Shown: positions 1 to 8,000 of the stretch, in pieces
How the letters are laid out: each line of letters opens with the position of its first letter
How positions within the stretch are numbered: the stretch's first letter is position 1
Assembly (NCBI GenBank): GCA_964542985.1
Contig: CAZIWH010000001.1
Span: 41,390 to 105,389 of the forward strand
Length of the DNA stretch: 64,000 nucleotides
From: QNYQ01 sp964542985
Lineage (GTDB): Archaea; Thermoproteota; Thermoprotei_A; Sulfolobales; Pyrodictiaceae
Reading direction: 5' to 3'
Program-made: the position numbers and the translations under genes
Notes under the pieces: generated by a model
The model's input: the letters and a program-made list of their open reading frames with translations, nothing else
What the model was told of the DNA's origin: nothing
Databases searched by the model: none

Positions 1-1327
1 TCTCCACTACGAGGTCGCCTATCGAGAGCCCGCCAGTGCTGCAGAGGAGCTTTTCGAGCCTTTCAAGGCCCTCCTCGTAGCCGCTAGCCCCTATGTAGAT
101 CGGCTCTAGGCCCCAGAGTGTGGCGAGCCTCCTGGCTATTCTTTCGCTCGCGGTCCCTACCGCCACGGGGGGCAGGGGCCTGGAAGCTGCGAGCTTGGGC
201 GGCAGTGTACCGTTGACCGAGTAGGCTAGGAGCATCTTTGCCCCGAGGGCCTCCGCGGCCTCTACCGCGCTGTGGGCGTAGGCCCAGCGGCCGTCCATCG
301 GCTTGTAGCGTGGGATTCTCGCGGAGGCTTCCGCTCTCCGGATTATCCGGCGGAGCCACCTCACCGCCTCCAGGGGGTAGCGGCCTATCGCCGTTTCCCC
401 GGTGAGCATAACTGCGTCCACGCCCTGCGCGACAGCTACATAGACGTCGGTTACCTCCGCCCTGGTGGGCGCTGGGCTGTTTATCATGCTCTCGAGTATC
501 TGCGTTGCCACAACCACGGGCTTACCCCTGCGGCGGGTCTCCTCGACTATCCTCTCCTGGAGCGCCGGTATCTCCTCGAGCCCGTAGTTCATGCCGAGGT
601 CGCCGCGCGCTACTATGACCAGGTCCGCCTCCTCGACGATGCCCGGAAGATTTTCGACTGCGCTCCTGTTCTCTATCTTCGCGGCCAAGGCCTGGCCGCC
701 GCCCTTCCTTCTCACTATGTCGCGGAGAACCCTCATGTCGTCGGGCTCTCTCACATAGCTTAACGAGATATAGTCAAACCCCCTTGCTATCGCATACTCT
801 ATATCGTGGAGATCCTTCATGGTTATTGCGGGAAGCCCCAAATCCTTGCCCAGAACAACCACGGCTTTCCGCGAAGATATCCTTGCAGGCGTCAGCGCCT
901 CTACTACAACCTCGCTGCCAGAAACCTCTGTGACGCGGAGCCTCACCCTGCCATCATCCATTACGAGTATGTCCCCCTCTTCAAGGGCCTCGAAGAACCT
1001 TCGTATAGGGAGCGGTATGACCGCCTCCCTACCACCCTCGGCCTTCTCGGCGTAGACGAACCTCGCCTTCCCACCGGGATTCAGGACCACAGGCTCCTCG
1101 AGCACTCCGACCCGTATGCTGGGCCCCACTAGATCGCCTATGAGGGCCAGGGGCTTCCCTATCTTCTCCTCCGCCGAGCGCACGTTTTCAACAAGCCTAT
1201 CCCAGAGCCTTGGGCCACCATGGGCGAAGTTTATCCTGAATCCTCTCACGCCGAGCGAAGCCATGCGCTCCACTAGCTCTGGGCTCTGGGCTGAGGGGCC
1301 AAGCGACGCTACCATTTTGACATGCAT
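1..1327 (-). CDS. pyk: pyruvate kinase, C-terminus cut by window edge
   Basis: Converts phosphoenolpyruvate and ADP to pyruvate and ATP in the last step of glycolysis, in the cytoplasm. The complement strand translates to a continuous 442-codon frame with the family motifs in order: the start-proximal SLGPS, RINFAHG, KIENRSAVENL, ARGDLGMNYG, and the signature PTRAEVTDVY followed by MLTGETAIGRYP, which carry substrate and metal ligands. Family length is about 450-480 residues, so only a short C-terminal piece lies outside the window. The start is ATG at 1327 with GGAGG about 12 bases upstream; a second in-frame ATG lies at 1315. It lies 31 bases downstream of rimI on the same strand and may be co-transcribed. 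Together with pgk and gap at 10.6-13.1 kb it belongs to lower glycolysis. Very confident in identity. Confidence 0.95.
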   Translation of the reverse strand, partial: MHVKMVASLGPSAQSPELVERMASLGVRGFRINFAHGGPRLWDRLVENVRSAEEKIGKPLALIGDLVGPSIRVGVLEEPVVLNPGGKARFVYAEKAEGGREAVIPLPIRRFFEALEEGDILVMDDGRVRLRVTEVSGSEVVVEALTPARISSRKAVVVLGKDLGLPAITMKDLHDIEYAIARGFDYISLSYVREPDDMRVLRDIVRRKGGGQALAAKIENRSAVENLPGIVEEADLVIVARGDLGMNYGLEEIPALQERIVEETRRRGKPVVVATQILESMINSPAPTRAEVTDVYVAVAQGVDAVMLTGETAIGRYPLEAVRWLRRIIRRAEASARIPRYKPMDGRWAYAHSAVEAAEALGAKMLLAYSVNGTLPPKLAASRPLPPVAVGTASERIARRLATLWGLEPIYIGASGYEEGLERLEKLLCSTGGLSIGDLVVE

Positions 1328-1358
1328 CTTTACCCAGATCCCTCCAGGGAGGCTGAAG

Positions 1359-1874
1359 CTAGTCCGCTACAAGCTTCTTAGCCATAACGTATGCATCTTC
1401 GCCATCTAGATAGTACATTGGTATCACGCGGAGCTTCACGAAGCCAAGCTTCTCATAGAGCCTTATCGCCGGCGTGTTGGAGACGCGAACCTCGAGGTAG
1501 ACCTCTACACACCCATAGACGTCGCGCAGGGCCTTCAGCGCGGCCTCCATGAGCGCTGTGCCTATCCTCCTCCTCCGGTACCCCTCCAACACGGCTATTG
1601 AGACTATATGGCCCTTCTTCACCAGTCTCGTATAGTCGAAGACCGACGCGCCATACTCTACTCGGCTCATAACGTAGCCGACCACCTTCCCCTCAACCTC
1701 TGCAACGTAGAAGGCCTTGCCCCAGCGCTCAAGGTGCTCGCGGAAGAACCACTCTGGGTAATTCTCTGGCAGTGCAAGCCGGTTGATCACTATGACCCTT
1801 GGGATGTCCTCAGCCCTTGCCGGCCTGATTACGAAGCCCCTGTCCTCGCCCCTCAGCTGCTCAACAGACTTCAC
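1359..1874 (-). CDS. rimI: RimI/NatA-type protein N-acetyltransferase
   Basis: A 171-residue GNAT-fold acetyltransferase that would move an acetyl group from acetyl-CoA to protein N-termini. Archaeal members of this family act broadly on Ser/Ala/Met N-termini and on ribosomal protein S18. The acetyl-CoA pyrophosphate loop is visible as RRRRIGTALM (about residues 100-109), preceded by strand HIVSIAVLEGYR and followed by the C-terminal EVRVSNTPAIRLYEKLGF motif typical of RimI/Ard1. The length matches the family. It sits just upstream of pyk on the same strand. Substrate range cannot be read from sequence. Confidence 0.9.
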   Translation of the reverse strand: MKSVEQLRGEDRGFVIRPARAEDIPRVIVINRLALPENYPEWFFREHLERWGKAFYVAEVEGKVVGYVMSRVEYGASVFDYTRLVKKGHIVSIAVLEGYRRRRIGTALMEAALKALRDVYGCVEVYLEVRVSNTPAIRLYEKLGFVKLRVIPMYYLDGEDAYVMAKKLVAD

Positions 1875-2012
1875 ACCGAGAGCACCCTCCGCAGCCCCCC
1901 GGCCCGCGGGGCCGGGTCCCGGAGGACAGTCTGCAGAGGCTCCCCAGGCTTTTACCCCCCACGTTCCCGGTTAGCTTCTAGCGCGTGCTGGCCTACATGG
2001 GGGCCCGGCGGC

Positions 2013-2561
2013 TTGGCTAAGCTCTATACTGGCACCGGGGACAAGGGCACCACATGGTGTGGCCGCGCGGGAGGAAGAGTGTCTAAGACACATCCTTGCA
2101 TAGAGTTCATCGGCTGCCTTGACGAGGCCGAGGCCGCTGTAGGGCTTGCCAGGAGCCTCCTCCCCGAAGAGATGAAGGACCTAGCGGAGCTGCTGGCCTG
2201 GGTAGAGGACGCGCTCTTCCGCATAGGGTTCACGATTAACGGGAAGAATTGCGTAACTCCCGGCGACGTCGAGAAAGCAGAGGCCGAGATAGACCGGCTG
2301 AGTGGCAGCATAGAGTTCTCATTCACGCTCAACGGCGGCCATCCTGCTGCCGCTGTGACAAGCTTGGCCCGCGCCGTCGCGCGGAGGGCGGAGAGGAGGC
2401 TCTGGAGCTGCCTCGAAGTGACCGGGGGCCCCGGCGGTGACGACCTATTGGCCGCCAGGTTGCTCAACAGGCTAAGCGACCTCCTCTACGCTGTGCAGCT
2501 GGAGATAAACAGGAGGACAGGGCATAAGCCCGGGAAGCCCTCCTGCACCGGGGGCCGCTGA
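2013..2561 (+). CDS. pduO: PduO-type cob(I)alamin adenosyltransferase
   Basis: Transfers the adenosyl group of ATP to cob(I)alamin to make adenosylcobalamin. The 182-residue protein carries the N-terminal nucleotide motif TGTGDKGTT (about residues 6-14), the helical core RAVARRAERRLW, and the C-terminal signature LNRLSDLLYAV, all typical of the PduO/MMAB family. The frame remains open far upstream, but similarity begins at the TTG at 2013, 5 residues before the motif; the upstream stretch is a GC-rich leader with a TATA-like TTTTA at about 1951-1955. The stop codon overlaps the C box of a C/D guide RNA candidate. No other cobalamin gene is nearby, so corrinoid salvage is an inference. Confidence 0.88.
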   Translation: MAKLYTGTGDKGTTWCGRAGGRVSKTHPCIEFIGCLDEAEAAVGLARSLLPEEMKDLAELLAWVEDALFRIGFTINGKNCVTPGDVEKAEAEIDRLSGSIEFSFTLNGGHPAAAVTSLARAVARRAERRLWSCLEVTGGPGGDDLLAARLLNRLSDLLYAVQLEINRRTGHKPGKPSCTGGR

Positions 2562-2630
2562 GGAGCGATGGGCGGCTCGAGCCCCTCCAGCCGAGGGGCC
2601 ATGAGGAAGCCATTGTAGCGCCGAGGCCCC
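2551..2630 (+). ncRNA. C/D-box guide RNA candidate (16S C1402 region and 16S CGCUACAAUGGC)
   Basis: Terminal stem GGGGCC (2551-2556) pairs with GGCCCC (2625-2630). Inside are C-like CTGAGGA (2558-2564), guide GCGATGGGCGGC (2565-2576), D' TCGA (2577-2580), a spacer that folds as GCCCCTC/GAGGGGC, C' ATGAGGA (2601-2607), a 13-nt guide (2608-2620) and D CCGA (2621-2624). The first guide pairs, with one G-U, with the 16S decoding-site segment CCGCCCGUCGC as I recall it; the base opposite the fifth guide position is the equivalent of E. coli C1402, a ribose-methylated base in bacteria. The second guide is antisense to CGCUACAAUGGC of 16S. It overlaps the last 11 bases of pduO. Targets are from memory, not aligned. 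Confidence 0.75.
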
Positions 2631-2659
2631 ACAACCCTCTCCCGAAGGGAGGAGGTACC

Positions 2660-3235
2660 GTGGTGAGGCTGCTCGTCGTATCGCCTGGCGGCTGCCTCGA
2701 AAACCCCTTGCTCCCAGGCGTTGAAGGCGTAGACGCGGTGCTCGCGCTGGGGGACTTCGTCTGCCCCACAAGCGTTGAGGCGCTTGAGGCCCTTAGGGCT
2801 CCGCTGCTCTTCGTCACCGGCAGGCTCGACGATACTCATGTTGTCAGGCTCCTCGAGGCTCACGGGCTTCTTTTGGATGGCCGCGTCGCAGAGGCTGGCG
2901 GCGTCAGATTTGCGGGCGTGGGGGGCAGGGAGCCTCTGGCGAACACGAGGAGGCTGAATGGACTGGACGGCTTCGAAGTGCTAGCCTCCTATCACCCCGT
3001 CCACGGGGTCTTTGACTCCTCCCCCTTGGGGCTGCGGAGGGGTTTGTGGGAACTCCTCCCGCTCCTGCGCGACGTCCATACCCATGTCGCCATCTATGGC
3101 TCCAGCTGCAGCGAGCCCGGCACAAGGCTGGAGGACGGCATCCTACACATATGCCCCGGCAGGCTCCTTGAGGGCTGTTACGCGGTGGTTGAAGTTAACC
3201 GAGAGGGGGCGTCTGCACTGGTGCGCTGCAGGTGA
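2660..3235 (+). CDS. degenerate calcineurin-like phosphoesterase
   Basis: A 191-residue protein with the outline of a YfcE-type metallophosphoesterase. LALGDFV, VTGRLDD, SYHPVHG and IYGSSCSEPG stand where active enzymes have GDxx, GNHD, GHxP and GHTH. The first D-x-H motif is absent and the last motif has no histidine pair, so at least part of the dinuclear metal site is missing. It may bind rather than cut a ligand. The GTG start at 2660 follows a good ribosome site (GGAGG at 2651). It is followed after 7 bases by an unknown gene on the same strand. Family assignment is moderately sure; activity is doubtful. Confidence 0.6.
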   Translation: MVRLLVVSPGGCLENPLLPGVEGVDAVLALGDFVCPTSVEALEALRAPLLFVTGRLDDTHVVRLLEAHGLLLDGRVAEAGGVRFAGVGGREPLANTRRLNGLDGFEVLASYHPVHGVFDSSPLGLRRGLWELLPLLRDVHTHVAIYGSSCSEPGTRLEDGILHICPGRLLEGCYAVVEVNREGASALVRCR

Positions 3236-3242
3236 GGGCCGT

Positions 3243-3782
3243 ATGGCTGCGGCAAGTGACCCCGTGGCGGCGTTTTGGGCTGCACTGCGCAGCCCGGGCG
3301 AGGAGGAGCGGAGAAGGCTCGTTGAGGCCCTCTCTGAGGCCGGGGTGGTGGAGACACTGAACCTCATAGCTAGGAGGGTCGGGGGTCCCGTGCCCGATAC
3401 CGTGGCAGCCAGAACCGCCGTGGAGGTCGTGGTAGCCGCGGCGGCTGCCGCTCGGGCTGAAGGGGCTAGGCTCCGGGTCATAGCCCCCTCCTCACCCGTG
3501 CCTGGCTGGGGGCCTTTGATGGCTGCTCTTGACTTGTTGTCAAGAGAGGGCTTGGTGACCGTGTATCAGGCACCGCTCGTTCCGGCACCGAGGCTGGAGG
3601 CGCAGAGAGCCGTAAGGAAGATTGCTCGCGTGCTACGCGGCGTCTCCGCCAGGCTTGTAGACGTCACTGACTCTGGACCCCTGGTTGTCGCCGCTGCCTA
3701 TCCGGCGGGAGTGCGGAGCCTAACAATGCTTGTAGACTACGGATACTCCGCCGTGTTCCAGCGCTTTGGCTTCGTGGGCTAA
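3243..3782 (+). CDS. conserved-looking protein of unknown function
   Basis: A 179-residue protein that I do not recognise. It begins with a helical half (residues 1-70, rich in Ala, Glu and Arg) and continues with alternating strand and helix segments, for example LRVIAPSSPVPGWGP and RLVDVTDSGPLVVAAA, which could be a Rossmann-like or nucleotide-binding fold. No catalytic motif is evident. The start is ATG at 3243, seven bases after the stop of the phosphoesterase-like gene, so the two are probably co-transcribed. Its last bases overlap by 4 the stop of the convergent membrane-protein gene. Confidence 0.6.
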   Translation: MAAASDPVAAFWAALRSPGEEERRRLVEALSEAGVVETLNLIARRVGGPVPDTVAARTAVEVVVAAAAAARAEGARLRVIAPSSPVPGWGPLMAALDLLSREGLVTVYQAPLVPAPRLEAQRAVRKIARVLRGVSARLVDVTDSGPLVVAAAYPAGVRSLTMLVDYGYSAVFQRFGFVG

Positions 3783-5104
3783 CGCGTGGAGGCTAAAATG
3801 GCTGCAATCACCGCGCCCGGAGCCATGAGGCTCGCCTGAAGCAGGCTCGCGGCCAGCGACTTTGCGACAGCCATCCTGTCGTGGCTACCCATGTATGCAT
3901 AGAGGGGCTTGTTCAACACACCCGCCGCCGTAGCCACTACTGCTAACTGCGCAACCATCCATGGGCTCGTTATACCCACAGAGTATATCGCTAGTATCGT
4001 CGCACTGCTTGACACGAAGCCGCCGATAGCAGAGACTACTAGTAGGCCGCCAGTTGCGCTCTCCTTAACCAGGTCGGAGACGAAGGCTATTGCTAGATAG
4101 AGGAGAGTAGTTCTTAGGGCGGTCCCGAAGCTCAGCGGGTTCTCTATCTCCATCTGCGTCTCCACTAGCCTGCTTATGCTCCTTCTCCATGCATAATAAC
4201 CGGGGAGAACTGCCAGCGCCGAGGCGGTCACCACAGGGAGCACTGAGTTAAGTGCCAACACGCCGTGCGACCCTATGTAGGCCGCTACCACGGCTATCAA
4301 GGCGTTCCGGAGTATCATGGCCGTGTTGGTAAGCACCGTTAGGTCGAAGGCAAGCCTCCTCCCGAGACCACGAAGCAACTGAAGGATGGCCATCAGCGTC
4401 GCCTCGCTGTTAGCCAGGCCTCCGAAGAACGCAGTGTATGCCAGCCCCTCGCCGCCCTTAAGCCGGGCCATCACGTAGCCCAGGTAGGAGGTTGCCAATA
4501 CTAGGGCGAAGAACAAGTAGAGGCTGCGAACACTCACGCCATAGAAGGACGCGCTGCTTTCTATGAAGAAGGGGCCCACAACTATTATCACTACGAGCAG
4601 CTCAAGAGCCCAGAGCAGCTCCTCGTACCTTATCCTTCCCACTATACGCTCAGCTGGGAGCTTTATAGCGAGTATGAATGTTGTCAGCACAGCCGCGCTT
4701 GCTGCGAGCAATACTTCTCCGACGCCGCTCAGGAAGCCGAGTATGAAGTCGAGGAGGAGGACGACAACAGTAGTTATGCCCGCTAACCTGGCAACCATGA
4801 GTCTGTAGGCTGTAAATACTACCACCACGGCGCCGAAGACTAGGAGAAACACTGTAGCCATTACAGCGTCTATAAGTCCCGCAGACCATAGATAGCCGAG
4901 CACAGCCGCATAGATAGAAACGAGGCTGAAAGTCCATATGCCGGGAAACTCCTTCGCCACCAACTCCTCGACGCCAGGCTTGCGGTGCTTCCTTCGGGCT
5001 AGGGCTGCCCTGGCTTTCTCACGTTCTATTCCTATAAGCATGCCGGAGAGAAGAGCAACTATTATCCTGAAGGTAGGGTCATACAGCAACCCCGTGTTTG
5101 CCAC
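3779..5104 (-). CDS. MgtC/SapB-DUF4010 family membrane protein
   Basis: A 441-residue integral membrane protein. The N-terminal third has the MgtC/SapB pattern (LLSGMLIGIERE at about residues 18-29, followed by a charged loop and GIWTFSLVSIYAAVLG). The rest is a DUF4010-type block of many hydrophobic helices with GGLANSEATLMAIL and GGFVSSSATILAIYS, similar segments that suggest an internal duplication. The family is linked to magnesium or low-Mg adaptation in bacteria but its transport role is unproven. The start is GTG at 5104; a TATA-like CAATAAGG lies on the same strand about 30 bases upstream (5130-5138), so the transcript may be leaderless. Confidence 0.8.
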   Translation of the reverse strand: MANTGLLYDPTFRIIVALLSGMLIGIEREKARAALARRKHRKPGVEELVAKEFPGIWTFSLVSIYAAVLGYLWSAGLIDAVMATVFLLVFGAVVVVFTAYRLMVARLAGITTVVVLLLDFILGFLSGVGEVLLAASAAVLTTFILAIKLPAERIVGRIRYEELLWALELLVVIIVVGPFFIESSASFYGVSVRSLYLFFALVLATSYLGYVMARLKGGEGLAYTAFFGGLANSEATLMAILQLLRGLGRRLAFDLTVLTNTAMILRNALIAVVAAYIGSHGVLALNSVLPVVTASALAVLPGYYAWRRSISRLVETQMEIENPLSFGTALRTTLLYLAIAFVSDLVKESATGGLLVVSAIGGFVSSSATILAIYSVGITSPWMVAQLAVVATAAGVLNKPLYAYMGSHDRMAVAKSLAASLLQASLMAPGAVIAAILASTR

Positions 5105-5203
5105 GCCTACATGACCTCCACGCTAGTGGAGCCCCTTATTGCCGCAGCCTCAAGGAGCGATGCCAAGCAGGGATGAGAAAGGCAAAGAACCAAGACTTGA
5201 CGC

Positions 5204-6049
5204 CTAGTCCTTCTGTAGGCGGTAGCGCCACACATAGCTCTGGGGCTCTGGCGCGGGCGGCGGGTTCCTCTTGTGCTCGCTGGCGCGGTAGAGATCTATG
5301 ACCCTTTGTATCTTCCAAGGCTCGAGGCCTGTGGCCTCTATTACGTCATCAGGTTTGAGGCCTAGGTCGAAGAGCCCGTAGAGTATCATGTCCACCTCGT
5401 CGTAGGGTAGGCCTATTTCAGTCTCTGCTAGCTGGCCTGCCCATAGCCTTGGGCTGCTAGGTTTCTTGGCTATGTTCTCTGGGACTCCTAGGCCGAGGGC
5501 CAGGCGGCGGACCTGGCTCTTGTAGAGGCAGCCTATAGGTAGGAAGTCTACCCCTCCGTCACCGTACTTTGTGAAGTAGCCTATGAGTATCTCGCTTCTA
5601 TCGCCGGTGCCGGCTACTAGTCTGTTCTCCATGTTGGCGTAGAGGTAGAGGAGGCTCATCCTTATCCTAGCGCGGAGGTTGCCCAGGCTCTTCTTGTCCG
5701 GCATCTCGCCGGTGACAGCGAGGTAGGAGTCCACTATCGGCTTTATGTCTATCATCTTGTAATCCACATCGTATATCTCCACGACACGCTTAGCGTCCTT
5801 GACGTCCTCCATCGGAGTGACAGAGGAGTCGGGCATTATGAGGGCGAGCACCTTGTCGTTGCCAAGGGCACGCACCATGAGGGCTAGCGTGGTCGCAGAG
5901 TCCACACCGCCGCTGACACCCACTACAACGCCCTTGGCGCCCGCGGAGGCTACTATGTTGCGCGTGAACTCGGACAACCTATCAGCTATGGCCTCATAGT
6001 CGAGGTCAACTATGTCTCTAAGCGTTATACGCCGCACCTGGCCCGCCAC
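5204..6049 (-). CDS. nadE: NH3-dependent NAD+ synthetase
   Basis: Makes NAD+ from nicotinic acid adenine dinucleotide, ATP and ammonia. The PP-loop SGGVDSATTLALM is clear, as are AGTGDRSEILIGYFTKYGDGG and the segment LPIGCLYKSQVR. There is no glutaminase domain, so free ammonia or a partner is the nitrogen donor. The frame stays open to a TTG at 6094, but those 15 residues are glycine-rich and unlike the family; I prefer GTG at 6049, behind a G-rich stretch. It is divergent from nnr, with about 100 bases between starts, which puts synthesis and repair of the same cofactor back to back. Confidence 0.92.
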   Translation of the reverse strand: MAGQVRRITLRDIVDLDYEAIADRLSEFTRNIVASAGAKGVVVGVSGGVDSATTLALMVRALGNDKVLALIMPDSSVTPMEDVKDAKRVVEIYDVDYKMIDIKPIVDSYLAVTGEMPDKKSLGNLRARIRMSLLYLYANMENRLVAGTGDRSEILIGYFTKYGDGGVDFLPIGCLYKSQVRRLALGLGVPENIAKKPSSPRLWAGQLAETEIGLPYDEVDMILYGLFDLGLKPDDVIEATGLEPWKIQRVIDLYRASEHKRNPPPAPEPQSYVWRYRLQKD

Positions 6050-6155
6050 AGTGAACGCCCCCAGGAGCCTCCCACCATGTCCTCCCCACCCCAAGGCCTA
6101 GGCCAAAAACCTAGCCCGCTAAGCCTTATGGATCCCCACTTGGAGGCGTGTTGCC

Positions 6156-7730
6156 GTGGCACGCGTTATCCTAGGCCTGGGGCCCCTCCTACGGAGCCGG
6201 GACATTGCCGTCGTCGACTTGAATGCTGAGGCGCTTGGCGTGCCCAGGCTTCTCCTAATGGAAAACGCTGGCCGGGCCGTCGCTGACGAGGCCGCCTCGA
6301 GGACGAGGCCTGGGGGCCGGGTCGTGGTCTATGCTGGGCCTGGCGGCAACGGTGGTGACGGCCTCGCGGCTGCAAGACATCTGGCGCTTCGTGGCTACCG
6401 TGTGGAAGTCGTGCTCCTCTCCAAGCCTAAGGAGATAAGGAGCGAGGAGGCCGCGGCCATGTATAGGGCTCTTGAAGCAATGGATGTCAGCGTTGATGTG
6501 AACATTGTTAGAGATGTTTCACGGCTTGAGCCCGGGGAGGCCGACGTGCTCATAGACGCCATGCTGGGAGTGGGGTTGAGGGGAGCGCCCCGCTCTCCCT
6601 ACAGGGAGGCCATACGTGCATTCAACGAGTCTAAGGGCCTCAAGCTGGCCGTGGACGTGCCCTCCGGGCTGGACGCAGACACCGGAGAAGCGCCCGGGGA
6701 GGCCGTGAGGGCAGACGTGACCGTCACGCTCCACAAGCCCAAGCCTGGCCTCTACCAACGTCCGGATCTCGCGGGCGAAATCGTCGTAGCCGAGATAGGC
6801 ACGCCTCCCGAGGCCGAGATCTATGTCGGCCCCGGCGACGTGGCGCAGCGCGTGCCCAGGCGCCGCTGGGATACGAGAAAGGGGCATGGAGGCCGCGTCC
6901 TCATAGTGGGAGGTTCTCGCGACTACCGCGGCGCGCCGATAATAGCGGCGATGGCCGCCGAGAGGGCTGGCGTGGACCTCGTGTTCCTCGCCTCTGTTCC
7001 AAGCGTCGTAGACTCTGCGGATAGGCCTACGCTCATACCGGTAAGGCTTGAGGGCCACCCCTATCTGCACCCGGACCACGTGCCGGTGCTAGAGAAGCTC
7101 ATGGCCAGGGTGGACGCCGTAGCTGTGGGCATGGGACTCGGCCTCTCCGAGGATACGAGGCTCGCGCTCCACATGCTGCTCGAGAGGGCTGCTGAGCTGG
7201 GTAAGCCCGTCGTCCTCGACGCCGACGGCATAAAGCATGTCGCAGTGCTCCAGAGCCTCCCCACTGCCAAGCTCGTGGTCACGCCACATGATAGAGAATT
7301 CGAAATACTCTTCGGCAAGAGGCCTGCACCAGTGACCTGCATCCATCGCCGCGTTGAGAACGCCGCAGAGGCCGCCGCGGGGCATCCAGGCATGGTGGTT
7401 CTACTCAAAGGCCCCGTGGACGTGGTGACGGATGGCTCACGTGCACGGCTAAACAAGACCGGAGCGCCGTCCATGTCTGCGGGTGGCACGGGAGACGCGC
7501 TCGCCGGGCTCCTAGCAGCTCTCCTAGCGAAGGGCCTCGACGCCTTCGACGCTGCCGCCGTGGCAGCCTACGTTAACGGTGCGGCTGGTGCACTCGCGTA
7601 CAAGGAGCGCGGCGACTCGGCGACCGCGCTGGATCTTGTAGAGAAGATACCCGAGGTGCTTTGGCGCCCCATGGAGCATGCAGGAGAAGCTGTGGTGTAC
7701 AGGAGGCTACCGCTGAGGAACACATGCTAG
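6156..7730 (+). CDS. nnr: bifunctional NAD(P)H-hydrate epimerase / ADP-dependent dehydratase
   Basis: Repairs hydrated NADH and NADPH, which form faster at high temperature. The 524-residue protein has the two fused domains usual in archaea: an N-terminal YjeF_N epimerase (to about residue 215, with NAGRAVADEA, GGNGGDGLAAARHL and MLGVGLRG) and a C-terminal ribokinase-like dehydratase (GGSRDYRGAPIIAA, DADGIKHV, and the ATP/ADP loop SAGGTGDALAGLLAALL). The GTG start at 6156 has TGGAGG 9 bases upstream. It shares a short promoter region with nadE on the other strand. Downstream is a 270-base structured gap before tbp. Confidence 0.93.
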   Translation: MARVILGLGPLLRSRDIAVVDLNAEALGVPRLLLMENAGRAVADEAASRTRPGGRVVVYAGPGGNGGDGLAAARHLALRGYRVEVVLLSKPKEIRSEEAAAMYRALEAMDVSVDVNIVRDVSRLEPGEADVLIDAMLGVGLRGAPRSPYREAIRAFNESKGLKLAVDVPSGLDADTGEAPGEAVRADVTVTLHKPKPGLYQRPDLAGEIVVAEIGTPPEAEIYVGPGDVAQRVPRRRWDTRKGHGGRVLIVGGSRDYRGAPIIAAMAAERAGVDLVFLASVPSVVDSADRPTLIPVRLEGHPYLHPDHVPVLEKLMARVDAVAVGMGLGLSEDTRLALHMLLERAAELGKPVVLDADGIKHVAVLQSLPTAKLVVTPHDREFEILFGKRPAPVTCIHRRVENAAEAAAGHPGMVVLLKGPVDVVTDGSRARLNKTGAPSMSAGGTGDALAGLLAALLAKGLDAFDAAAVAAYVNGAAGALAYKERGDSATALDLVEKIPEVLWRPMEHAGEAVVYRRLPLRNTC

Positions 7731-8000
7731 CAGTACCACGCCCCGCGTGGGCCCTGGAGCCCCCTCCCCGTGAGCAGTCTTTGTAGGCCGTGGCGGCCGC
7801 CGCTACGCCGTCCACGGCCCGGGGGCCCCGGGGGAGAGTCTGACCGGACCCGCGCGGAGCGTGAGCAGCTAATGGTTTTGCCGGGGTCGGCGTGAGACTA
7901 GGCCAGTCACTCCCCCGTGGTCCTAGACTGCCCGCCTCTCCATCCCCCGGTGCCGTGTGCCGCGATGTAGCGTTGTAGCCCCCTTATATCCTAGGGGAGA
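7731..8000. other. 270-base GC-rich gap with several possible stems
   Basis: No coding frame is convincing here. Directly after nnr lies CCACGC-CCC-GCGTGG, a possible termination or processing hairpin. Further on, GGCCGTGG (7789-7796) can pair with CCACGGCC (7812-7819), and CTAGG/CCTAG arms flank a 20-base loop near 7900-7935. The motif GTGAGCAG occurs twice (about 7768 and 7861). No canonical C box (RTGATGA or RTGARGA) was found, nor RNase P or SRP RNA landmarks. The last bases (CTTATATCC) are an AT-rich element before tbp. Confidence 0.4.

Noticed and set aside
1608..2012. Long open frame continuing upstream of pduO
   Set aside because: It runs antisense through rimI and has no family similarity before the TGTGDKG motif; high GC keeps frames open by chance.
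7765..7870. Repeated GTGAGCAG motif in the gap after nnr
   Set aside because: Not a usable C box, and no D box at a guide-length distance. Two 8-base matches in GC-rich sequence are not enough.
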